From Caballeronia sordidicola (lineage in GTDB: Bacteria > Pseudomonadota > Gammaproteobacteria > Burkholderiales > Burkholderiaceae): a DNA stretch of 64,000 bases. The number at the start of each line of letters is the position of its first letter. Position 1 is the stretch's first letter. The translations under genes were made by a program, and so were the position numbers. This document shows, one piece after another, positions 18,987 through 30,028 of this stretch. Under the pieces are notes generated by a model, which worked only from the letters and a program-made list of their open reading frames with translations, was not told where the DNA came from and did no database searches. Where the stretch lies: positions 1-64,000 of the forward strand of contig NZ_JNFG01000013.1 of assembly GCF_000729995.1 (NCBI RefSeq). Direction: 5' to 3'.

Positions 18987-20522
18987 ATGAAACTTTTTTA
19001 TTCATCCGCGCCCGTGGCTGCGCGCAGCGCCCTGACTGCCGCCGTGGCAGCGTTCGCGCTGGCAGGTTGCGCGAACTACGCCGGCATCAAAAGCGACAAG
19101 CAAATCGCCCAGCCGCAAAGCGACGCGCTGCAAGCTACGCAAAGCCTGCCGTCGCAAGACGGCCAGTGGCCGTCGCTCGACTGGGCCAAGCAGTTCGGCG
19201 ATCCGCAACTTCCGCAATTGATCGACGAAGCGCTGGCCGGAAGCCCGACGATTGCGCAGGCGCAGGCGCGCATTGCGAAGGCGTCGTCGTATATCGAGTC
19301 GTCGCGTTCCGCGCTTTACCCGAAGGTGAACGGCTCGTATTCATGGTCGCGCGAACTGTACTCCAGCAATGCGCTCTACCCGCCTCCGTATGGCGGCTCG
19401 TGGTATAGCGAAAACAATGCGCTCGTGAGCGCGTCGTGGGATCTCGACCTGTGGGGCAAGAATCGCTCACGCCTGGATCAGGCGGTCTCGCAGCAGAAGG
19501 CCGCCGAGGCCGACATGCAGCAGGCGCGTGTGACGCTGGCCGCGTCTGTGGCGCAGACCTATAACCAGCTCGCCCTGCTCTACGCACTGCGCGACGTGGC
19601 CCAGCGCGAGATAGCGAACCGGACGGACATCGGACGGATCACGAACGGCCGCGTGCTGGCGGGGCTCGACACGAACGTGGAAAGCCGCACTGCCGAAGGC
19701 AATATCGCGACGAGCCAGACGAACCTGTCCGAACTCGACGGCCAGATCACGACCACGCGTTATCAGTTGGGCGCGTTGCTCGGCCAGGGTCCGGATCGCG
19801 GCTTGAAGATCGCCACGCCGGTGCTCAATACGAAGATCGAAGTCAGGCTGCCTGACAACGTGCCCGCGGACCTGATTTCGCGCCGTCCGGATATTGTCGC
19901 GGCCCGCTGGCAAGTGGAAGCGGCGACATCGAATGTCAAGGAAGCGAAGGCTGAGTTTTTCCCCGATATCAATTTGTCGGCGGCGGCAGGTTTCGATGCG
20001 TTCGGATGGAGCCGCTTTCTGAACTTCAGCAGCCGTCAGTTCGACGCGGGGCCGGCCATACACTTGCCGATCTTCGATGCCGGCGCATTACGCTCGCAGT
20101 TGAAGGGCCGTTACGCGGACTTTGACCTGGACGTAGCCAACTACAACCAAACCCTGATCAACGCGCTCAACGACGTCGCCACGCAGATCGCATCGATCCG
20201 TTCGGTCGATCAGCAAGCGAGCGATGCCGCGCGCGCCCTCGATGCCTCAACGCATGCGTACCAGCTCGCCGTGATTCGCTACAAAGCGGGTTTATCGCAG
20301 CAACTGCAGGTGCTCACCGCCGATCAGAACCGGTTGGCGAACGAGCAGACCGTGACGAATCTGCGCATGAAGCGCCGTGACCTGCAGCTGGGTCTCATCA
20401 AGGCGCTGGGCGGAGGATTCGACGCCGCGGAGTCCAACCTCGCCATCGACGGCACGTTGAAGGACGCGTCGAAGAGCGCACCGGCGCAGACCGCGTCGGC
20501 TGCGTCCAAGACAGCCAACTGA
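18987..20522 (+). CDS. NodT-family outer-membrane efflux lipoprotein
   Basis: A 511-residue TolC-like outer-membrane factor. The start at 18987 gives a lipoprotein signal peptide with lipobox FALAGC. The two outer-membrane-efflux repeats are recognisable (SWDLDLWGKNRSRLDQAV; PADLISRRPDIVAARWQVEAA; GLSQQLQVLTADQNRLA). It provides the outer-membrane exit duct for the EmrA/EmrB-type pump encoded just downstream. The gap to the adaptor gene is 42 bp. The C-terminus is an Ala/Ser/Thr-rich tail. Confidence 0.93.
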   Translation: MKLFYSSAPVAARSALTAAVAAFALAGCANYAGIKSDKQIAQPQSDALQATQSLPSQDGQWPSLDWAKQFGDPQLPQLIDEALAGSPTIAQAQARIAKASSYIESSRSALYPKVNGSYSWSRELYSSNALYPPPYGGSWYSENNALVSASWDLDLWGKNRSRLDQAVSQQKAAEADMQQARVTLAASVAQTYNQLALLYALRDVAQREIANRTDIGRITNGRVLAGLDTNVESRTAEGNIATSQTNLSELDGQITTTRYQLGALLGQGPDRGLKIATPVLNTKIEVRLPDNVPADLISRRPDIVAARWQVEAATSNVKEAKAEFFPDINLSAAAGFDAFGWSRFLNFSSRQFDAGPAIHLPIFDAGALRSQLKGRYADFDLDVANYNQTLINALNDVATQIASIRSVDQQASDAARALDASTHAYQLAVIRYKAGLSQQLQVLTADQNRLANEQTVTNLRMKRRDLQLGLIKALGGGFDAAESNLAIDGTLKDASKSAPAQTASAASKTAN

Positions 20523-20564
20523 ATCGACTAGCAGCAACCCAAGACAGAGCATACGGAGCCATTC

Positions 20565-21827
20565 ATGAGCGACCCTCAACAAAACGCCGCAGCCGCGCCG
20601 GCGCCCAAGACCAGCAACACCAAGCGCCGGGTGCTGATGAGCCTGATCGTGCTGGTCGTGATCATCGCGGCTATCGCTTACGGGCTGTACTACTTCCTGA
20701 TCGCGCGTTTCCACGAAAGCACGGATGACGCCTACGTGAACGGCAACATTGTGCAGATCACGCCACAAGTGGTCGGCACGGTGATCTCGGTGAACGCCGA
20801 CGACACGCAAACCGTGAAGATGGGCGACCCGCTCGTCGTGCTCGATCCCGCCGACTCCAAGGTCGCGTTGGATTCTGCCGAAGCGAATCTCGCGCAGACG
20901 GTGCGCCAGGTCCGCACGCTGTTCGTCAACGACAACCAGTACGCGGCGCAAGTCGCGCTGCGTCAGTCGGATCTCTCGCGTGCACAGGACGACTTGCGTC
21001 GCCGCATGATGATTGCGCAGACGGGCGCGGTCTCGGGCGAAGAAATTTCGCACGCCAAGGACGCTGTGCGCGGCGCGCAAGCGTCGCTCAACGCGGCCCA
21101 GCAGGAATTGCAGTCGAACCGTTCGCTGACGTCGAACACGACTATCGCCAGCCATCCGAACGTGCTCGCCGCCGCCGCGAAGGTCCGTGATTCGTACATC
21201 AACTACGCCCGCAACACCATGCCGGCGCCGGTGACGGGTTATGTCGCGAAGCGTTCGGTGCAGGTCGGCCAGCGCGTCTCGCCGGGTAATCCGCTGATGG
21301 CGATCGTCCCGCTGAACGGCGTCTGGATCGATGCCAACTTCAAGGAAGTGCAGCTCACGCATATGCGCATTGGCCAGCCGGTTGAACTCACCGCGGACGT
21401 GTACGGCTCCGGTGTAGTGTTTCACGGCAAGGTAATCGGCTTTTCGGCGGGCACGGGTTCGGCGTTCTCGCTGCTGCCGGCGCAAAACGCAACCGGCAAC
21501 TGGATCAAGGTCGTGCAACGTCTGCCGGTGCGGATCGCGCTCGATCCGCAGGAACTCGAGAAACATCCGCTGCGCATCGGTTTGTCGATGAACGTGGACG
21601 TGACGATCAAGGACGAGAACGGCGGCCAACTCGGTGCCGCGCCGAACACCGTGTACCAGACGGACGTGTTCGCCAAGTACGGTGATCAGGCCGATGCCGA
21701 AATCGCCCGCATTATCGAAGCGAACGAAGGCGCGTCGGGTCCGGGTACGGGTGCGGGCAACGCACAGAAGACGTCGAAGGACAGCGTGCAGCCGGCGACG
21801 AAGCAAGATCTCGCCAAGCTGATGTAA
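20565..21827 (+). CDS. EmrA/HlyD-family membrane fusion protein
   Basis: A 420-residue periplasmic adaptor. An N-terminal cytoplasmic tail is followed by one membrane helix (VLMSLIVLVVIIAAIAYGLYYFL). The lipoyl half-motifs are STDDAYVNGNIVQITPQVVG and APVTGYVAKRSVQVGQRVSPG, separated by a coiled-coil hairpin (residues about 105-205). It ends in a beta-barrel domain and a low-complexity tail. It bridges the inner-membrane EmrB-type antiporter and the NodT channel. The operon context makes it part of one tripartite pump exporting hydrophobic or phenolic compounds; the exact substrate cannot be read from the sequence. Confidence 0.94.
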   Translation: MSDPQQNAAAAPAPKTSNTKRRVLMSLIVLVVIIAAIAYGLYYFLIARFHESTDDAYVNGNIVQITPQVVGTVISVNADDTQTVKMGDPLVVLDPADSKVALDSAEANLAQTVRQVRTLFVNDNQYAAQVALRQSDLSRAQDDLRRRMMIAQTGAVSGEEISHAKDAVRGAQASLNAAQQELQSNRSLTSNTTIASHPNVLAAAAKVRDSYINYARNTMPAPVTGYVAKRSVQVGQRVSPGNPLMAIVPLNGVWIDANFKEVQLTHMRIGQPVELTADVYGSGVVFHGKVIGFSAGTGSAFSLLPAQNATGNWIKVVQRLPVRIALDPQELEKHPLRIGLSMNVDVTIKDENGGQLGAAPNTVYQTDVFAKYGDQADAEIARIIEANEGASGPGTGAGNAQKTSKDSVQPATKQDLAKLM

Positions 21828-21851
21828 GCGCTAGAACACCGGAACCGTCAT

Positions 21852-23411
21852 ATGTCTCAACCAAACGCCGCTCATGCGCCGCTAGAGGGCGCGAAACTCG
21901 TGATCGGTACGATCGCGGTTTCGCTCGCGGTGTTCATGAACGTGCTCGATACGTCGATTGCCAACGTGTCCATTCCGTCGATCTCCGGTGACCTCGGGGT
22001 ATCGTCGGATCAGGGCACGTGGGTGATCACGTCGTTCGCGGTCGCCAATGCAATCTCGGTGCCGCTGACCGGCTGGCTCACGCAGCGTTTCGGACAGGTG
22101 CGCCTGTTCATGACGTCCATCGTGCTGTTCGTGATCGCTTCGTGGCTGTGTGGACTCGCGCCGACCCTGCCCTTCCTGCTCGCCGCGCGCGTGTTGCAGG
22201 GCGCGGTCGCCGGGCCGATGATCCCGCTGTCGCAGACCCTGCTGCTCGCGAGTTATCCAAGAGCGAAGGCGCCCATGGCGCTGTCCATGTGGTCGATGAC
22301 CACGCTGATCGCACCGGTCGCCGGGCCAATCCTCGGCGGCTGGATTTCGGACAACATCTCCTGGCCGTGGATTTTCTACGTCAACATACCGGTGGGTTTC
22401 GTCGCGGCCATTGCCACGTTCGTGATCTTCCGTGACCGGGATTCGGTGATCCGGAAGGCGCCTATCGATACTGTAGGTCTCGGGCTGCTCGTGATATGGG
22501 TCGGCTCGCTGCAGATCATGCTCGACAAGGGCAAGGATCTCGACTGGTTCAGTTCCACCACCATTGTGGTGTTGACGCTGATCGCCGTGATCGCGCTGGC
22601 GTTTTTTATCGTGTGGGAATTGACGGCGGAACATCCGGTCGTCGACTTGTCACTCTTCAAGCTGCGCAATTTCACGGGCGGGACGGTCGCGCTCGCAATC
22701 GGTTATGGGCTGTACTTCGGCAATCTCGTGCTGTTGCCGCTTTGGTTGCAGACTGACATTGGCTACACCGCGACCAACGCAGGCCTCGTACTTGCGCCAG
22801 TCGGACTGTTCGCGGTCTTGCTCTCGCCGGTGGTCGGCAAGTTCCTGCCGCGCATCGATCCACGCAAGATCGCGACCGTTGCGTTCCTCGTCTTCGCGCT
22901 CGTGTTCTGGATGCGCTCACGCTATACCACCGGCGTCGATACTTTCTCGCTGATGCTGCCCACGGTGATCCAGGGTATCGGCATGGCCGGATTCTTCATT
23001 CCGCTCGTGTCCATCACGCTGTCGGGATTGCCGGGAAGCCGGATTCCAGCGGCATCGGGGTTGTCGAACTTCGTGCGGATCATGTGCGGGGGTATCGGGA
23101 CGTCGATCTTTTCGACGGCCTGGGACCATCGGTCGAATATTCATCACGCGCAACTCATGGAGCAGGCCAATGCGTATAACCCGAACTTCACTGCTTCCAT
23201 GCAGCAGTTCGGTGCGGCAGGCTTCAACCAGTCGCAGGGTTATGGGCTCTTCAACAGCATGGCCACGCAGCAGGCCGCGCAGTTGGGCGTGAATGATTTG
23301 TTTTATATCTCGGCGGGGATATTCGTCGCGCTGATCGCGCTGATCTGGATCACGAAACCGGAGAGATCCGGCGGTGGAGATTCAGCGGCCGCGGCTTCGG
23401 CGGCACATTGA
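21852..23411 (+). CDS. EmrB/QacA-family (DHA2) drug:H+ antiporter
   Basis: A 519-residue major-facilitator protein with about 14 membrane helices. Motif A-like GWLTQRFGQVRLF follows helix 2 and the motif C region reads MTTLIAPVAGPILGGWISDN. Helix 1 contains the DHA2 signature LDTSIANVSIPSISGDLG. It pumps drugs or toxic metabolites out of the cytoplasm using the proton gradient, working with the adaptor and channel genes immediately upstream (24-bp gap). It ends the operon ahead of a strong terminator. Confidence 0.95.
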   Translation: MSQPNAAHAPLEGAKLVIGTIAVSLAVFMNVLDTSIANVSIPSISGDLGVSSDQGTWVITSFAVANAISVPLTGWLTQRFGQVRLFMTSIVLFVIASWLCGLAPTLPFLLAARVLQGAVAGPMIPLSQTLLLASYPRAKAPMALSMWSMTTLIAPVAGPILGGWISDNISWPWIFYVNIPVGFVAAIATFVIFRDRDSVIRKAPIDTVGLGLLVIWVGSLQIMLDKGKDLDWFSSTTIVVLTLIAVIALAFFIVWELTAEHPVVDLSLFKLRNFTGGTVALAIGYGLYFGNLVLLPLWLQTDIGYTATNAGLVLAPVGLFAVLLSPVVGKFLPRIDPRKIATVAFLVFALVFWMRSRYTTGVDTFSLMLPTVIQGIGMAGFFIPLVSITLSGLPGSRIPAASGLSNFVRIMCGGIGTSIFSTAWDHRSNIHHAQLMEQANAYNPNFTASMQQFGAAGFNQSQGYGLFNSMATQQAAQLGVNDLFYISAGIFVALIALIWITKPERSGGGDSAAAASAAH

Positions 23412-23434
23412 AGCTCGGTTGATAGTTGATAAGC

Positions 23435-23465
23435 AAACGCCACGAAATTTCGTGGCGTTTTTTTG
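23435..23465. terminator. Shared bidirectional terminator of the efflux operon and truB
   Basis: A perfect 13-bp stem (AAACGCCACGAAA and its complement) with T-tracts in the rightward direction and A/T-rich flanks leftward. It separates the convergent emrB-like and truB genes. Confidence 0.9.
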
Positions 23466-23484
23466 TTCCTTCGATGGCCCTTAT

Positions 23485-24414
23485 TCAAGCCGCCGATACC
23501 ACCAGCCGGTCCGGCGCCAACACACCTTCGCCCGCTCGCGCGACGCCGAGCAAACGCTGGTCTTCAAGTGCATAGACACGCACGCGGTCAGCCACAGCCG
23601 GCGCATCCGCAATGTCGGACAACTTCAGCCGCTGGCCTTGTGCGAAACGACGCGTGGCATCGGCGTCGAGATGAACGGCTGGAAACGTGGACAGCAACGC
23701 ATCTACTGGTTGCAGCCAGCTATCACGTGTGTCTGGCGTGGCTTCTGCCAGCGCGTCGAGCGTGACCGCGTGTTCGAGCGTCAATGCGCCGACGCCGGTT
23801 CGCCGCAGCGCAACCAGATGCGCGCCACATCCCAGCATCTCGCCGATGTCCTCAGCAAGCGTTCGCACGTAAGTACCCTTGCTGCACGTCACGCGAAACG
23901 TCACGTCCGGCAACGCACACGCGATCAAATCGAGCGCATGAATGGTGACGTTGCGCGCTTCGCGCTCGACCGTCTGCCCGGCACGCGCGTACTCGTACAA
24001 CGGCTTGCCGTCGCGCTTGAGCGCGGAATACATCGGCGGAATTTGCGCGATGTCGCCGCGAAACTGAGCCATGGCAGCGTGAATGGCCGCTTCGTCACAG
24101 GTCACATCACGGGTTTGAAGTGCTTCGCCTTCGGCATCCCCGGTGGTCGTGCGCACGCCGAGACGCATGGTCGCTTCGTAGGTTTTATCGGCTTCAAGCA
24201 AATCCTGCGAAAACTTGGTCGCTTCGCCGAAACACAACGGCAGCAGCCCCGTCGCGAGCGGATCAAGCGTGCCGGTATGCCCGGCTTTCTTCGCCAGATA
24301 GATTTTCTTGGCGCGAATCAGCGCGTCGTTACTCGACAGTCCGAGCGGCTTGTCGAGCAGCAACACGCCATCCAGCATACGACGCGGAATCTTCGGGCGG
24401 GTAGAACCGTTCAT
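23485..24414 (-). CDS. truB: tRNA pseudouridine-55 synthase TruB
   Basis: A 309-residue enzyme. Motif I is KKAGHTGTLDPLATGLLPL with catalytic Asp51; GVLLLDKPLGLSSNDAL and SKGTYVRTLAEDIGE are other conserved family segments. The C-terminal PUA-like region ends KLSDIADAPAV...RVYALEDQRLLGVA. It makes pseudouridine 55 in the T-loop of elongator tRNAs. It follows rbfA by 3 bp on the same strand, the standard order infB-rbfA-truB. Confidence 0.96.
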   Translation of the reverse strand: MNGSTRPKIPRRMLDGVLLLDKPLGLSSNDALIRAKKIYLAKKAGHTGTLDPLATGLLPLCFGEATKFSQDLLEADKTYEATMRLGVRTTTGDAEGEALQTRDVTCDEAAIHAAMAQFRGDIAQIPPMYSALKRDGKPLYEYARAGQTVEREARNVTIHALDLIACALPDVTFRVTCSKGTYVRTLAEDIGEMLGCGAHLVALRRTGVGALTLEHAVTLDALAEATPDTRDSWLQPVDALLSTFPAVHLDADATRRFAQGQRLKLSDIADAPAVADRVRVYALEDQRLLGVARAGEGVLAPDRLVVSAA

Positions 24415-24417
24415 CGA

Positions 24418-24873
24418 TCAGGCGCCCTTCTCGTCGTCTTTGTTTTCTTCTTCGTCTTTGCTTTCTTCTTCGTCTTTGCTTTCTTCGTCGTCACCGGCTT
24501 CCGGTTCTTCGTCATCCAACGCACGCGTGGAATTCGCTTCATCGATCAGCTTCGACATCTCCACCGCCCGCACCACGGTCTGGTCGTAGTGAAAATGCAG
24601 AGTCGGCACGGTATGGATATGCAAACGCTTGAACAGCAGGTTATGCAAATGCCCCGCGGCGTGGTTCAACCCGGCTTCCGTTTCCTTCGGATCGCCGGTC
24701 AGCGTCGTGAAATACACCTTCGCGTGAGCGTAATCGGGCGTCAGTTCGACGCTCTGAAACGTCACCATGCCGATACGCGGATCTTTGACATCGCGCACCA
24801 GCGCGGAGAGATCGCGCTGGATCTGATCCGCGATCTGCACATTGCGGTTGGGTGAAGTACGTTTCTTGGCCAT
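24418..24873 (-). CDS. rbfA: Ribosome-binding factor A with a repetitive acidic tail
   Basis: A 151-residue protein. The KH-like RbfA core occupies residues 1-120 ([57 protein letters not shown]). It binds 16S rRNA and matures the 30S subunit. The last 30 residues are almost only Asp, Glu, Lys and Ser, encoded by an 18-bp tandem repeat (about 24435-24490), and are not part of the usual core. It lies between infB and truB and is co-oriented with both, although a terminator follows infB. Confidence 0.94.
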   Translation of the reverse strand: MAKKRTSPNRNVQIADQIQRDLSALVRDVKDPRIGMVTFQSVELTPDYAHAKVYFTTLTGDPKETEAGLNHAAGHLHNLLFKRLHIHTVPTLHFHYDQTVVRAVEMSKLIDEANSTRALDDEEPEAGDDEESKDEEESKDEEENKDDEKGA

Positions 24874-24940
24874 GATGTTTCCGTTAATTTGTATGCGCCG
24901 GACTCAATGAGGGGCGATCGACAACCCTCGCCCCGGCAAA

Positions 24941-24977
24941 TAAAAAGGGCGGAGCGGGCGTGAAGCCCCCTCCGCCC
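24941..24977 (-). terminator. Terminator after infB
   Basis: On the minus strand the stem GGGCGGAG/CTCCGCCC with a 15-nt loop is followed by TTTTTATTT, 22 bp beyond the infB stop. rbfA-truB transcription therefore depends on read-through or a promoter in the remaining 65 bp. Confidence 0.82.
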
Positions 24978-24998
24978 TCGAGTCCAGCGGTCAATCTT

Positions 24999-27900
24999 TT
25001 ATAGCGTACGCGCGACTTCCGTCACTTCGAAGATCTCGAACTGGTCACCTTCGACCATGTCGTTGTAGTTCTTCAGCGAAATACCGCACTCGAAGCCCTG
25101 ACGCACTTCCTTCGCATCGTCCTTGAAGCGCTTGAGCGAATCGATCTCGCCCGTGTGAACGACCACGTTGTTGCGCAACACGCGAACCATGGAGCTCCGC
25201 TTGACGACGCCGTCGGTGACCATACAACCCGCAATCGCGCCGATCTTCGGTACACGAATGATCTGCCGAACTTCCATCATGCCGGTGACCACTTCGCGCT
25301 TCTCCGGCGCCAGCATGCCCGACATGGCTGCCTTCACTTCATCTACAGCGTCATAGATGATGTTGTAGTAGCGAATGTCGATACCGTTCGACTCCGCCAC
25401 CTTGCGCGCCTGAGCATCCGCACGCGTGTTGAAGCCGATGATGACCGCCTTCGATGCCGTTGCCAAATTGACGTCCGACTCGCTGATCGCGCCGACCGCG
25501 CTGTGCACGATCTGCACGCGCACTTCGTTGGTCGACAGCTTGACCAGCGACTGCACCAGCGCTTCCTGCGAACCTTGCACGTCGGCCTTGACGATCAACG
25601 GCAGGTTCTGCACGTTGCCTTCCGTCATGGACTCGAGCATGTTTTCGAGCTTCGCTGCCTGCTGCTTTGCGAGCTTGACGTCGCGGAACTTGCCTTGACG
25701 GAACAGGGCGATTTCACGCGCCTTGCGTTCGTCCGGCAGGACCATGACTTCTTCACCAGCACCCGGCACTTCCGACAAACCTTGAATCTCGACCGGAATC
25801 GACGGACCTGCCGACTTGATCGGCTTGCCGGTTTCGTCGAGCATGGCCCGCACGCGACCAAAGGCCGAACCCGCCAGCACGATGTCACCGCGATTCAACG
25901 TACCCGACGTCACCAGGATGGTCGCAACCGGACCCTTACCCTTGTCGAGTTTCGCTTCGATCACGAGACCCTTCGCAGGTGCATCAATAGGCGCCTTCAG
26001 CTCCATCACTTCAGCTTGCAGCAACAGGTTTTCCAGCAAGCTTTCGATGCCAACACCGGTTTTCGCCGACACTTCGATGAACGGCGAATCACCACCGTAC
26101 TCTTCCGGCACGACGCCTTCAGCGACCAGTTCCTGCTTCACGCGCTCAGGAGCAGCACCCGGCTTGTCGATCTTGTTGATCGCCACGACGATGGGCACGC
26201 CACCCGCCTTCGCGTGAGCGATGGCTTCCTTCGTTTGCGGCATCACGCCGTCGTCGGCTGCGACCACCAGAATCACGATGTCCGTTGCCTTTGCACCGCG
26301 GGCACGCATGGCCGTGAAGGCCTCGTGACCAGGCGTGTCCAGGAACGTAATGACGCCGCGCGGCGTTTCCACGTGGTATGCACCAATGTGCTGCGTAATC
26401 CCGCCCGCTTCGCCCGAAGCAACCTTTGCACGGCGAATGTAATCGAGCAGCGAGGTCTTGCCGTGGTCGACGTGACCCATGACCGTGACCACCGGCGGAC
26501 GCGGCAGGCGTTCGCCCACTTCTTCCTGCGTTTCGCCTTCGGAGAGCAACGCTTCCGGATCGTCCAGCTTGGCTGCAACCGCGCTGTGTCCCAGTTCTTC
26601 GACGACAATCATCGCCGTTTCCTGGTCCAGCACCTGGTTGATCGTGACCATCTGGCCCAGCTTCATCATCACCTTGATGACTTCCGAAGCCTTCACCGAC
26701 ATCTTGTGCGCCAGATCCGCCACCGACACGGTTTCCGGCACATGCACTTCCCGCACCACCGGTTCCGTCGGCGCCTGGAAGTTCGTCTGATCCTGATGCT
26801 TGCCGCGACCCTTCGGGCCGCCGCGCCATCCGCGATCCACACCACCGCTGGTGTCGCCACGCGTCTTGATACCACGACGCTTGGCTGCATCGTCCTGCCA
26901 GCTGCTCTTGCCACCGGCCTTCTTCTTGTCCGGTCCCAACGACGGCGTGGTTGCCGCCGGTGCGCCTGCAGCCGGCTTCTTCGCGACTGCCGGACGTGCC
27001 GGGGCCGAACCTTCCGGCCGTGCCGGCTTGTGCAACGTACCCTTGGCTTCCGCAGCCTTCGCACCTTCCGCCACCTTGGCGGCGGCGACAACCGCTGCCG
27101 CGGCAGCAGCCACGGCGGCAGGCGACGGCTCAGGCGGTTTCGCCTGTTGAGCCTTACGCGGCGTATTCATCATTTCGCGGATAGCACGCGCTTCGGCTTC
27201 AGCCGCTGCACGGCGTTTCGCAATCTGGTCGTGCTCGGCACGGGCCTTTTCGGTCGCGGCGCGCGCGGCGTCTTCCGCCTTTTTCGCAGCTTCCCGTTTA
27301 GCGGCACGCTCGGCTGCTGCCTTTTCGTCGACTTGCGGTGCGGCCACTTCGGCCTTCACCGGAACGCTTGCAACCTGTTCCGTCTTCGACTCCGGGCGCG
27401 ATTCCTGACGGGCAGCCGACGCAGCACGCGAGATTTCCGCGGCTTCCGCCTGGGCGGCAGCACGCTTCGCCTCTTCTTCCTCGGCACGGCGACGCTCGGC
27501 TTCAGCAGCCGCTTCGAGCGCGACCCGCTCAGCCTCTTCGCGCTCAAAGCGTTCCTGGCGTTCCTTCAACTCCAGCGCTTCTTTCTCGAGCAATTCGGCG
27601 GCATGACGCGCCTCTTCGTCGCGACGCTGCAATTCGGCTTCGTCCACTTCGTCTTCTTCGACGTGGTTCGCACCTTCAACGACCTGTTCAACACCGCTCT
27701 GATCGCGCTGCACGAACACGCGCTTCTTGCGGACCTCGACCTGAATGGTGCGAGCTTTACCCGTAGAGTCGGACTGTTTGATTTCCGACGTATGCCGGCG
27801 GGTCAAAGTGATCTTGCGTTTGTCGGCGTCGGCGGAACCGTGCGACTTGCGCAAGTGTTCGAGCAGGCGCGATTTGTCCGTCTCGGACAAATCGTCATCC

Positions 27901-28001
27901 TCGCTCGCTTTCGTGACGCCAGCCGCCTGCAACTGCTCGAGCAGGACGCCCGCAGGCATTTTGAGTTCCGCGGCAAATTGGGCTACGTTGTTACTCGCCA
28001 T
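24999..28001 (-). CDS. infB: Translation initiation factor IF-2
   Basis: A 1000-residue IF-2. Two IF2-N modules ([20 protein letters not shown] and the [20 protein letters not shown] region) flank a long charged Ala/Glu/Arg/Lys-rich linker. The GTPase domain starts [20 protein letters not shown], with G3 [15 protein letters not shown] and G4 NKIDKPG. The C-terminal domains bind fMet-tRNA and the 50S subunit. It positions initiator tRNA on the 30S subunit. It lies 93 bp downstream of nusA in the conserved rimP-nusA-infB operon. A 1115-codon frame on the opposite strand is an antisense shadow of this GC-rich gene. Confidence 0.97.
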   Translation of the reverse strand: MASNNVAQFAAELKMPAGVLLEQLQAAGVTKASEDDDLSETDKSRLLEHLRKSHGSADADKRKITLTRRHTSEIKQSDSTGKARTIQVEVRKKRVFVQRDQSGVEQVVEGANHVEEDEVDEAELQRRDEEARHAAELLEKEALELKERQERFEREEAERVALEAAAEAERRRAEEEEAKRAAAQAEAAEISRAASAARQESRPESKTEQVASVPVKAEVAAPQVDEKAAAERAAKREAAKKAEDAARAATEKARAEHDQIAKRRAAAEAEARAIREMMNTPRKAQQAKPPEPSPAAVAAAAAAVVAAAKVAEGAKAAEAKGTLHKPARPEGSAPARPAVAKKPAAGAPAATTPSLGPDKKKAGGKSSWQDDAAKRRGIKTRGDTSGGVDRGWRGGPKGRGKHQDQTNFQAPTEPVVREVHVPETVSVADLAHKMSVKASEVIKVMMKLGQMVTINQVLDQETAMIVVEELGHSAVAAKLDDPEALLSEGETQEEVGERLPRPPVVTVMGHVDHGKTSLLDYIRRAKVASGEAGGITQHIGAYHVETPRGVITFLDTPGHEAFTAMRARGAKATDIVILVVAADDGVMPQTKEAIAHAKAGGVPIVVAINKIDKPGAAPERVKQELVAEGVVPEEYGGDSPFIEVSAKTGVGIESLLENLLLQAEVMELKAPIDAPAKGLVIEAKLDKGKGPVATILVTSGTLNRGDIVLAGSAFGRVRAMLDETGKPIKSAGPSIPVEIQGLSEVPGAGEEVMVLPDERKAREIALFRQGKFRDVKLAKQQAAKLENMLESMTEGNVQNLPLIVKADVQGSQEALVQSLVKLSTNEVRVQIVHSAVGAISESDVNLATASKAVIIGFNTRADAQARKVAESNGIDIRYYNIIYDAVDEVKAAMSGMLAPEKREVVTGMMEVRQIIRVPKIGAIAGCMVTDGVVKRSSMVRVLRNNVVVHTGEIDSLKRFKDDAKEVRQGFECGISLKNYNDMVEGDQFEIFEVTEVARTL

Positions 28002-28094
28002 TCATTCCTCTTGATGCAAGGACAAATTCCCTGCTGTTTGATCGGGGTCATGCGGCCTAACGGCCGCGATATGTCAGTGCGCCATGGTCATTTC

Positions 28095-29570
28095 TCACTG
28101 GAACCAGTGTTCACGTGCTTTCATGATCAACGCCTTAGCGGCATCCTCTTCAATACTGGTCATCTCGACCAGTTCATCCACAGCCAGCTCGGCGAGGTCG
28201 TCGCGCGTGCGGATCTGGTGTTCTTCGAGCTTCGTGTACAACTCATCCGTCATACCTTCGAGGCTCTTCAGGTCGAGCGCCACACCCTCGACCTTTTCTT
28301 CATTCGCGATCGCCAGCGTCAGGAGCGCGTCACGGGAGCGGTTACGCAACTCGTGAACAGTGTCTTCGTCGAAGGCTTCGATTTCGAGCATTTCGTTGAG
28401 CGGCACATACGCAATCTCTTCAAGGCTGGTAAAGCCTTCGTCGATGAGAATGTCGGCCACTTCTTCATCAACGTCGAGGCGCGCCATGAACAGGCTACGT
28501 AACGTGCCACGCTCTTCGTTTTGCTTCAGCGCGGACTCGTCCGGCGTCATGATGTTGATTTGCCAGCCGGTCAATTCGCTGGCAAGACGCACGTTCTGGC
28601 CGCTGCGGCCAATAGCAACCGCGAGTTCGTTCTCGTCAACGACGACGTCCATGGAGTGTTTCTCTTCATCCACGACAATCGACTGTACGGCAGCCGGCGC
28701 GAGCGCGCCGATCACGAACTGAGCGGGGTCCTCTGACCATAGCACGATGTCGACGTTCTCGCCACCGAGCTCATTTCTCACCGCCTGGACCCGCGAACCG
28801 CGAATTCCGACGCAAGTACCAATAGGGTCGATGCGCTTGTCGTAAGCAATCACCCCGATTTTCGCACGCACGCCAGGATCGCGCGCGGCCGCCTTGATTT
28901 CGAGCAGACCCTGCTCGATTTCCGGCACTTCCATTTCAAACAGCTTCATCAGGAACTCGGGCGCCGTGCGCGAGAGTTCGATCTGCGGACCACGTGCTGT
29001 ACGGTCAACCTTTGCAATGTAGGCGCGAACCCGATCACCGACCCGCAGGTTTTCCTTCGGAATCAACTGGTCGCGGCGCAACAGCGCTTCCACACGACCC
29101 GATTCAACGATGAAATTGCCCTTGTCCAGACGCTTCACTGCGCCGGTCATGATCTTCTCGCCGCGTTCCAGGAAGTCGTTCAGGATCTGCTCGCGCTCAG
29201 CGTCGCGAACCTTCTGAAGAATGACCTGCTTCGCAGCCTGCGCACCAATCCGGCCGAACTCGATGGACGGAATGGGTTGCTCGATGTATTCATCGATTTG
29301 CGCGTCGGGCTTCTCTTCCTTCGCTTCGAACAGCAGGATTTCCTGGTCGGGTTCCTGCAGGCCGGCTTCGTCAGGCACCACTTTCCAGCGACGGAAAGTT
29401 TCGTGCTCGCCGCTTTCACGGTCGATTGCCACGCGGATATCCACGTCTTCCTCGAACAGCTTCTTCGTTGCCGAAGCAAGCGCTGCTTCGAGCGCTGCGT
29501 ACACCACGTCCTTGTTGACGTTCTTCTCGCGCGCCAGCGCATCCGCCAGCATCAAAACTTCGCGACTCAT
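28095..29570 (-). CDS. nusA: Transcription termination/antitermination factor NusA
   Basis: A 491-residue protein. The N-terminal RNA-polymerase-binding domain is residues 1-130 ([20 protein letters not shown]). The S1 domain follows ([27 protein letters not shown]), then KH1 ([21 protein letters not shown]) and KH2 ([20 protein letters not shown]). Two acidic helix-hairpin repeats end the protein ([39 protein letters not shown]). It controls pausing, termination and antitermination. The ATG overlaps the rimP stop in ATGA, so the genes are translationally coupled. Confidence 0.97.
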   Translation of the reverse strand: MSREVLMLADALAREKNVNKDVVYAALEAALASATKKLFEEDVDIRVAIDRESGEHETFRRWKVVPDEAGLQEPDQEILLFEAKEEKPDAQIDEYIEQPIPSIEFGRIGAQAAKQVILQKVRDAEREQILNDFLERGEKIMTGAVKRLDKGNFIVESGRVEALLRRDQLIPKENLRVGDRVRAYIAKVDRTARGPQIELSRTAPEFLMKLFEMEVPEIEQGLLEIKAAARDPGVRAKIGVIAYDKRIDPIGTCVGIRGSRVQAVRNELGGENVDIVLWSEDPAQFVIGALAPAAVQSIVVDEEKHSMDVVVDENELAVAIGRSGQNVRLASELTGWQINIMTPDESALKQNEERGTLRSLFMARLDVDEEVADILIDEGFTSLEEIAYVPLNEMLEIEAFDEDTVHELRNRSRDALLTLAIANEEKVEGVALDLKSLEGMTDELYTKLEEHQIRTRDDLAELAVDELVEMTSIEEDAAKALIMKAREHWFQ

Positions 29571-30028
29571 TGTTTGCGGCTCCTAAAGTCAACTTTGGGG
29601 ACGAGACGTGCTTTATCGAGGTCTGCGAGCGTGAAATCGAGCATCGCAGCGCCGCCGTCCTTCCCTTCGAATTCCAAACCAATCGACTCGCCATCCGGGG
29701 CATGCAAGATGCCACGGTACGACTTGCGCCCGTCCAGCGGCTTCTTTAACGTGATAGTGACTTCGCTGCCTGCGAAGCGTTCGAAATCCGCCATTTTCTT
29801 GAGCGGACGATCGAGACCCGGCGACCCGACTTCGAGCCTTGAGTAATCGATATTCTCCACTTCGAACAGATACTGAAGCTGACGTGTGACTTTCTCACAG
29901 TCTTCAATCGCGATGCCGGCAGGCTGGTCGATGGAGATACGCAGCAAACCGCCCCCCGCGCGCTCGATATCGACAAGTTCGTAGCCCAGGCCCGAGACCG
30001 TGGTTTCGATGATTTCCGTCAGTTGCAC
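29567..30028 (-). CDS. rimP: Ribosome maturation factor RimP
   Basis: A 153-residue protein starting at the GTG at 30028 ([20 protein letters not shown] after the initiator). The longer frame back to 30331 runs through the leader hairpin and is rejected. Conserved segments include [20 protein letters not shown] and [14 protein letters not shown] in the N-terminal domain and [15 protein letters not shown] in the C-terminal SH3-like domain. It promotes 30S subunit maturation. It heads the rimP-nusA-infB operon and overlaps nusA by 4 bp. Confidence 0.95.
   Translation of the reverse strand: MQLTEIIETTVSGLGYELVDIERAGGGLLRISIDQPAGIAIEDCEKVTRQLQYLFEVENIDYSRLEVGSPGLDRPLKKMADFERFAGSEVTITLKKPLDGRKSYRGILHAPDGESIGLEFEGKDGGAAMLDFTLADLDKARLVPKVDFRSRKQ

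Noticed and set aside
25155..28502. A 1115-codon forward frame opposite infB and part of nusA
   Set aside because: It is the exact antisense of well-conserved genes; long antisense frames are expected in GC-rich DNA and the translation has the His/Arg-rich composition of such shadows.
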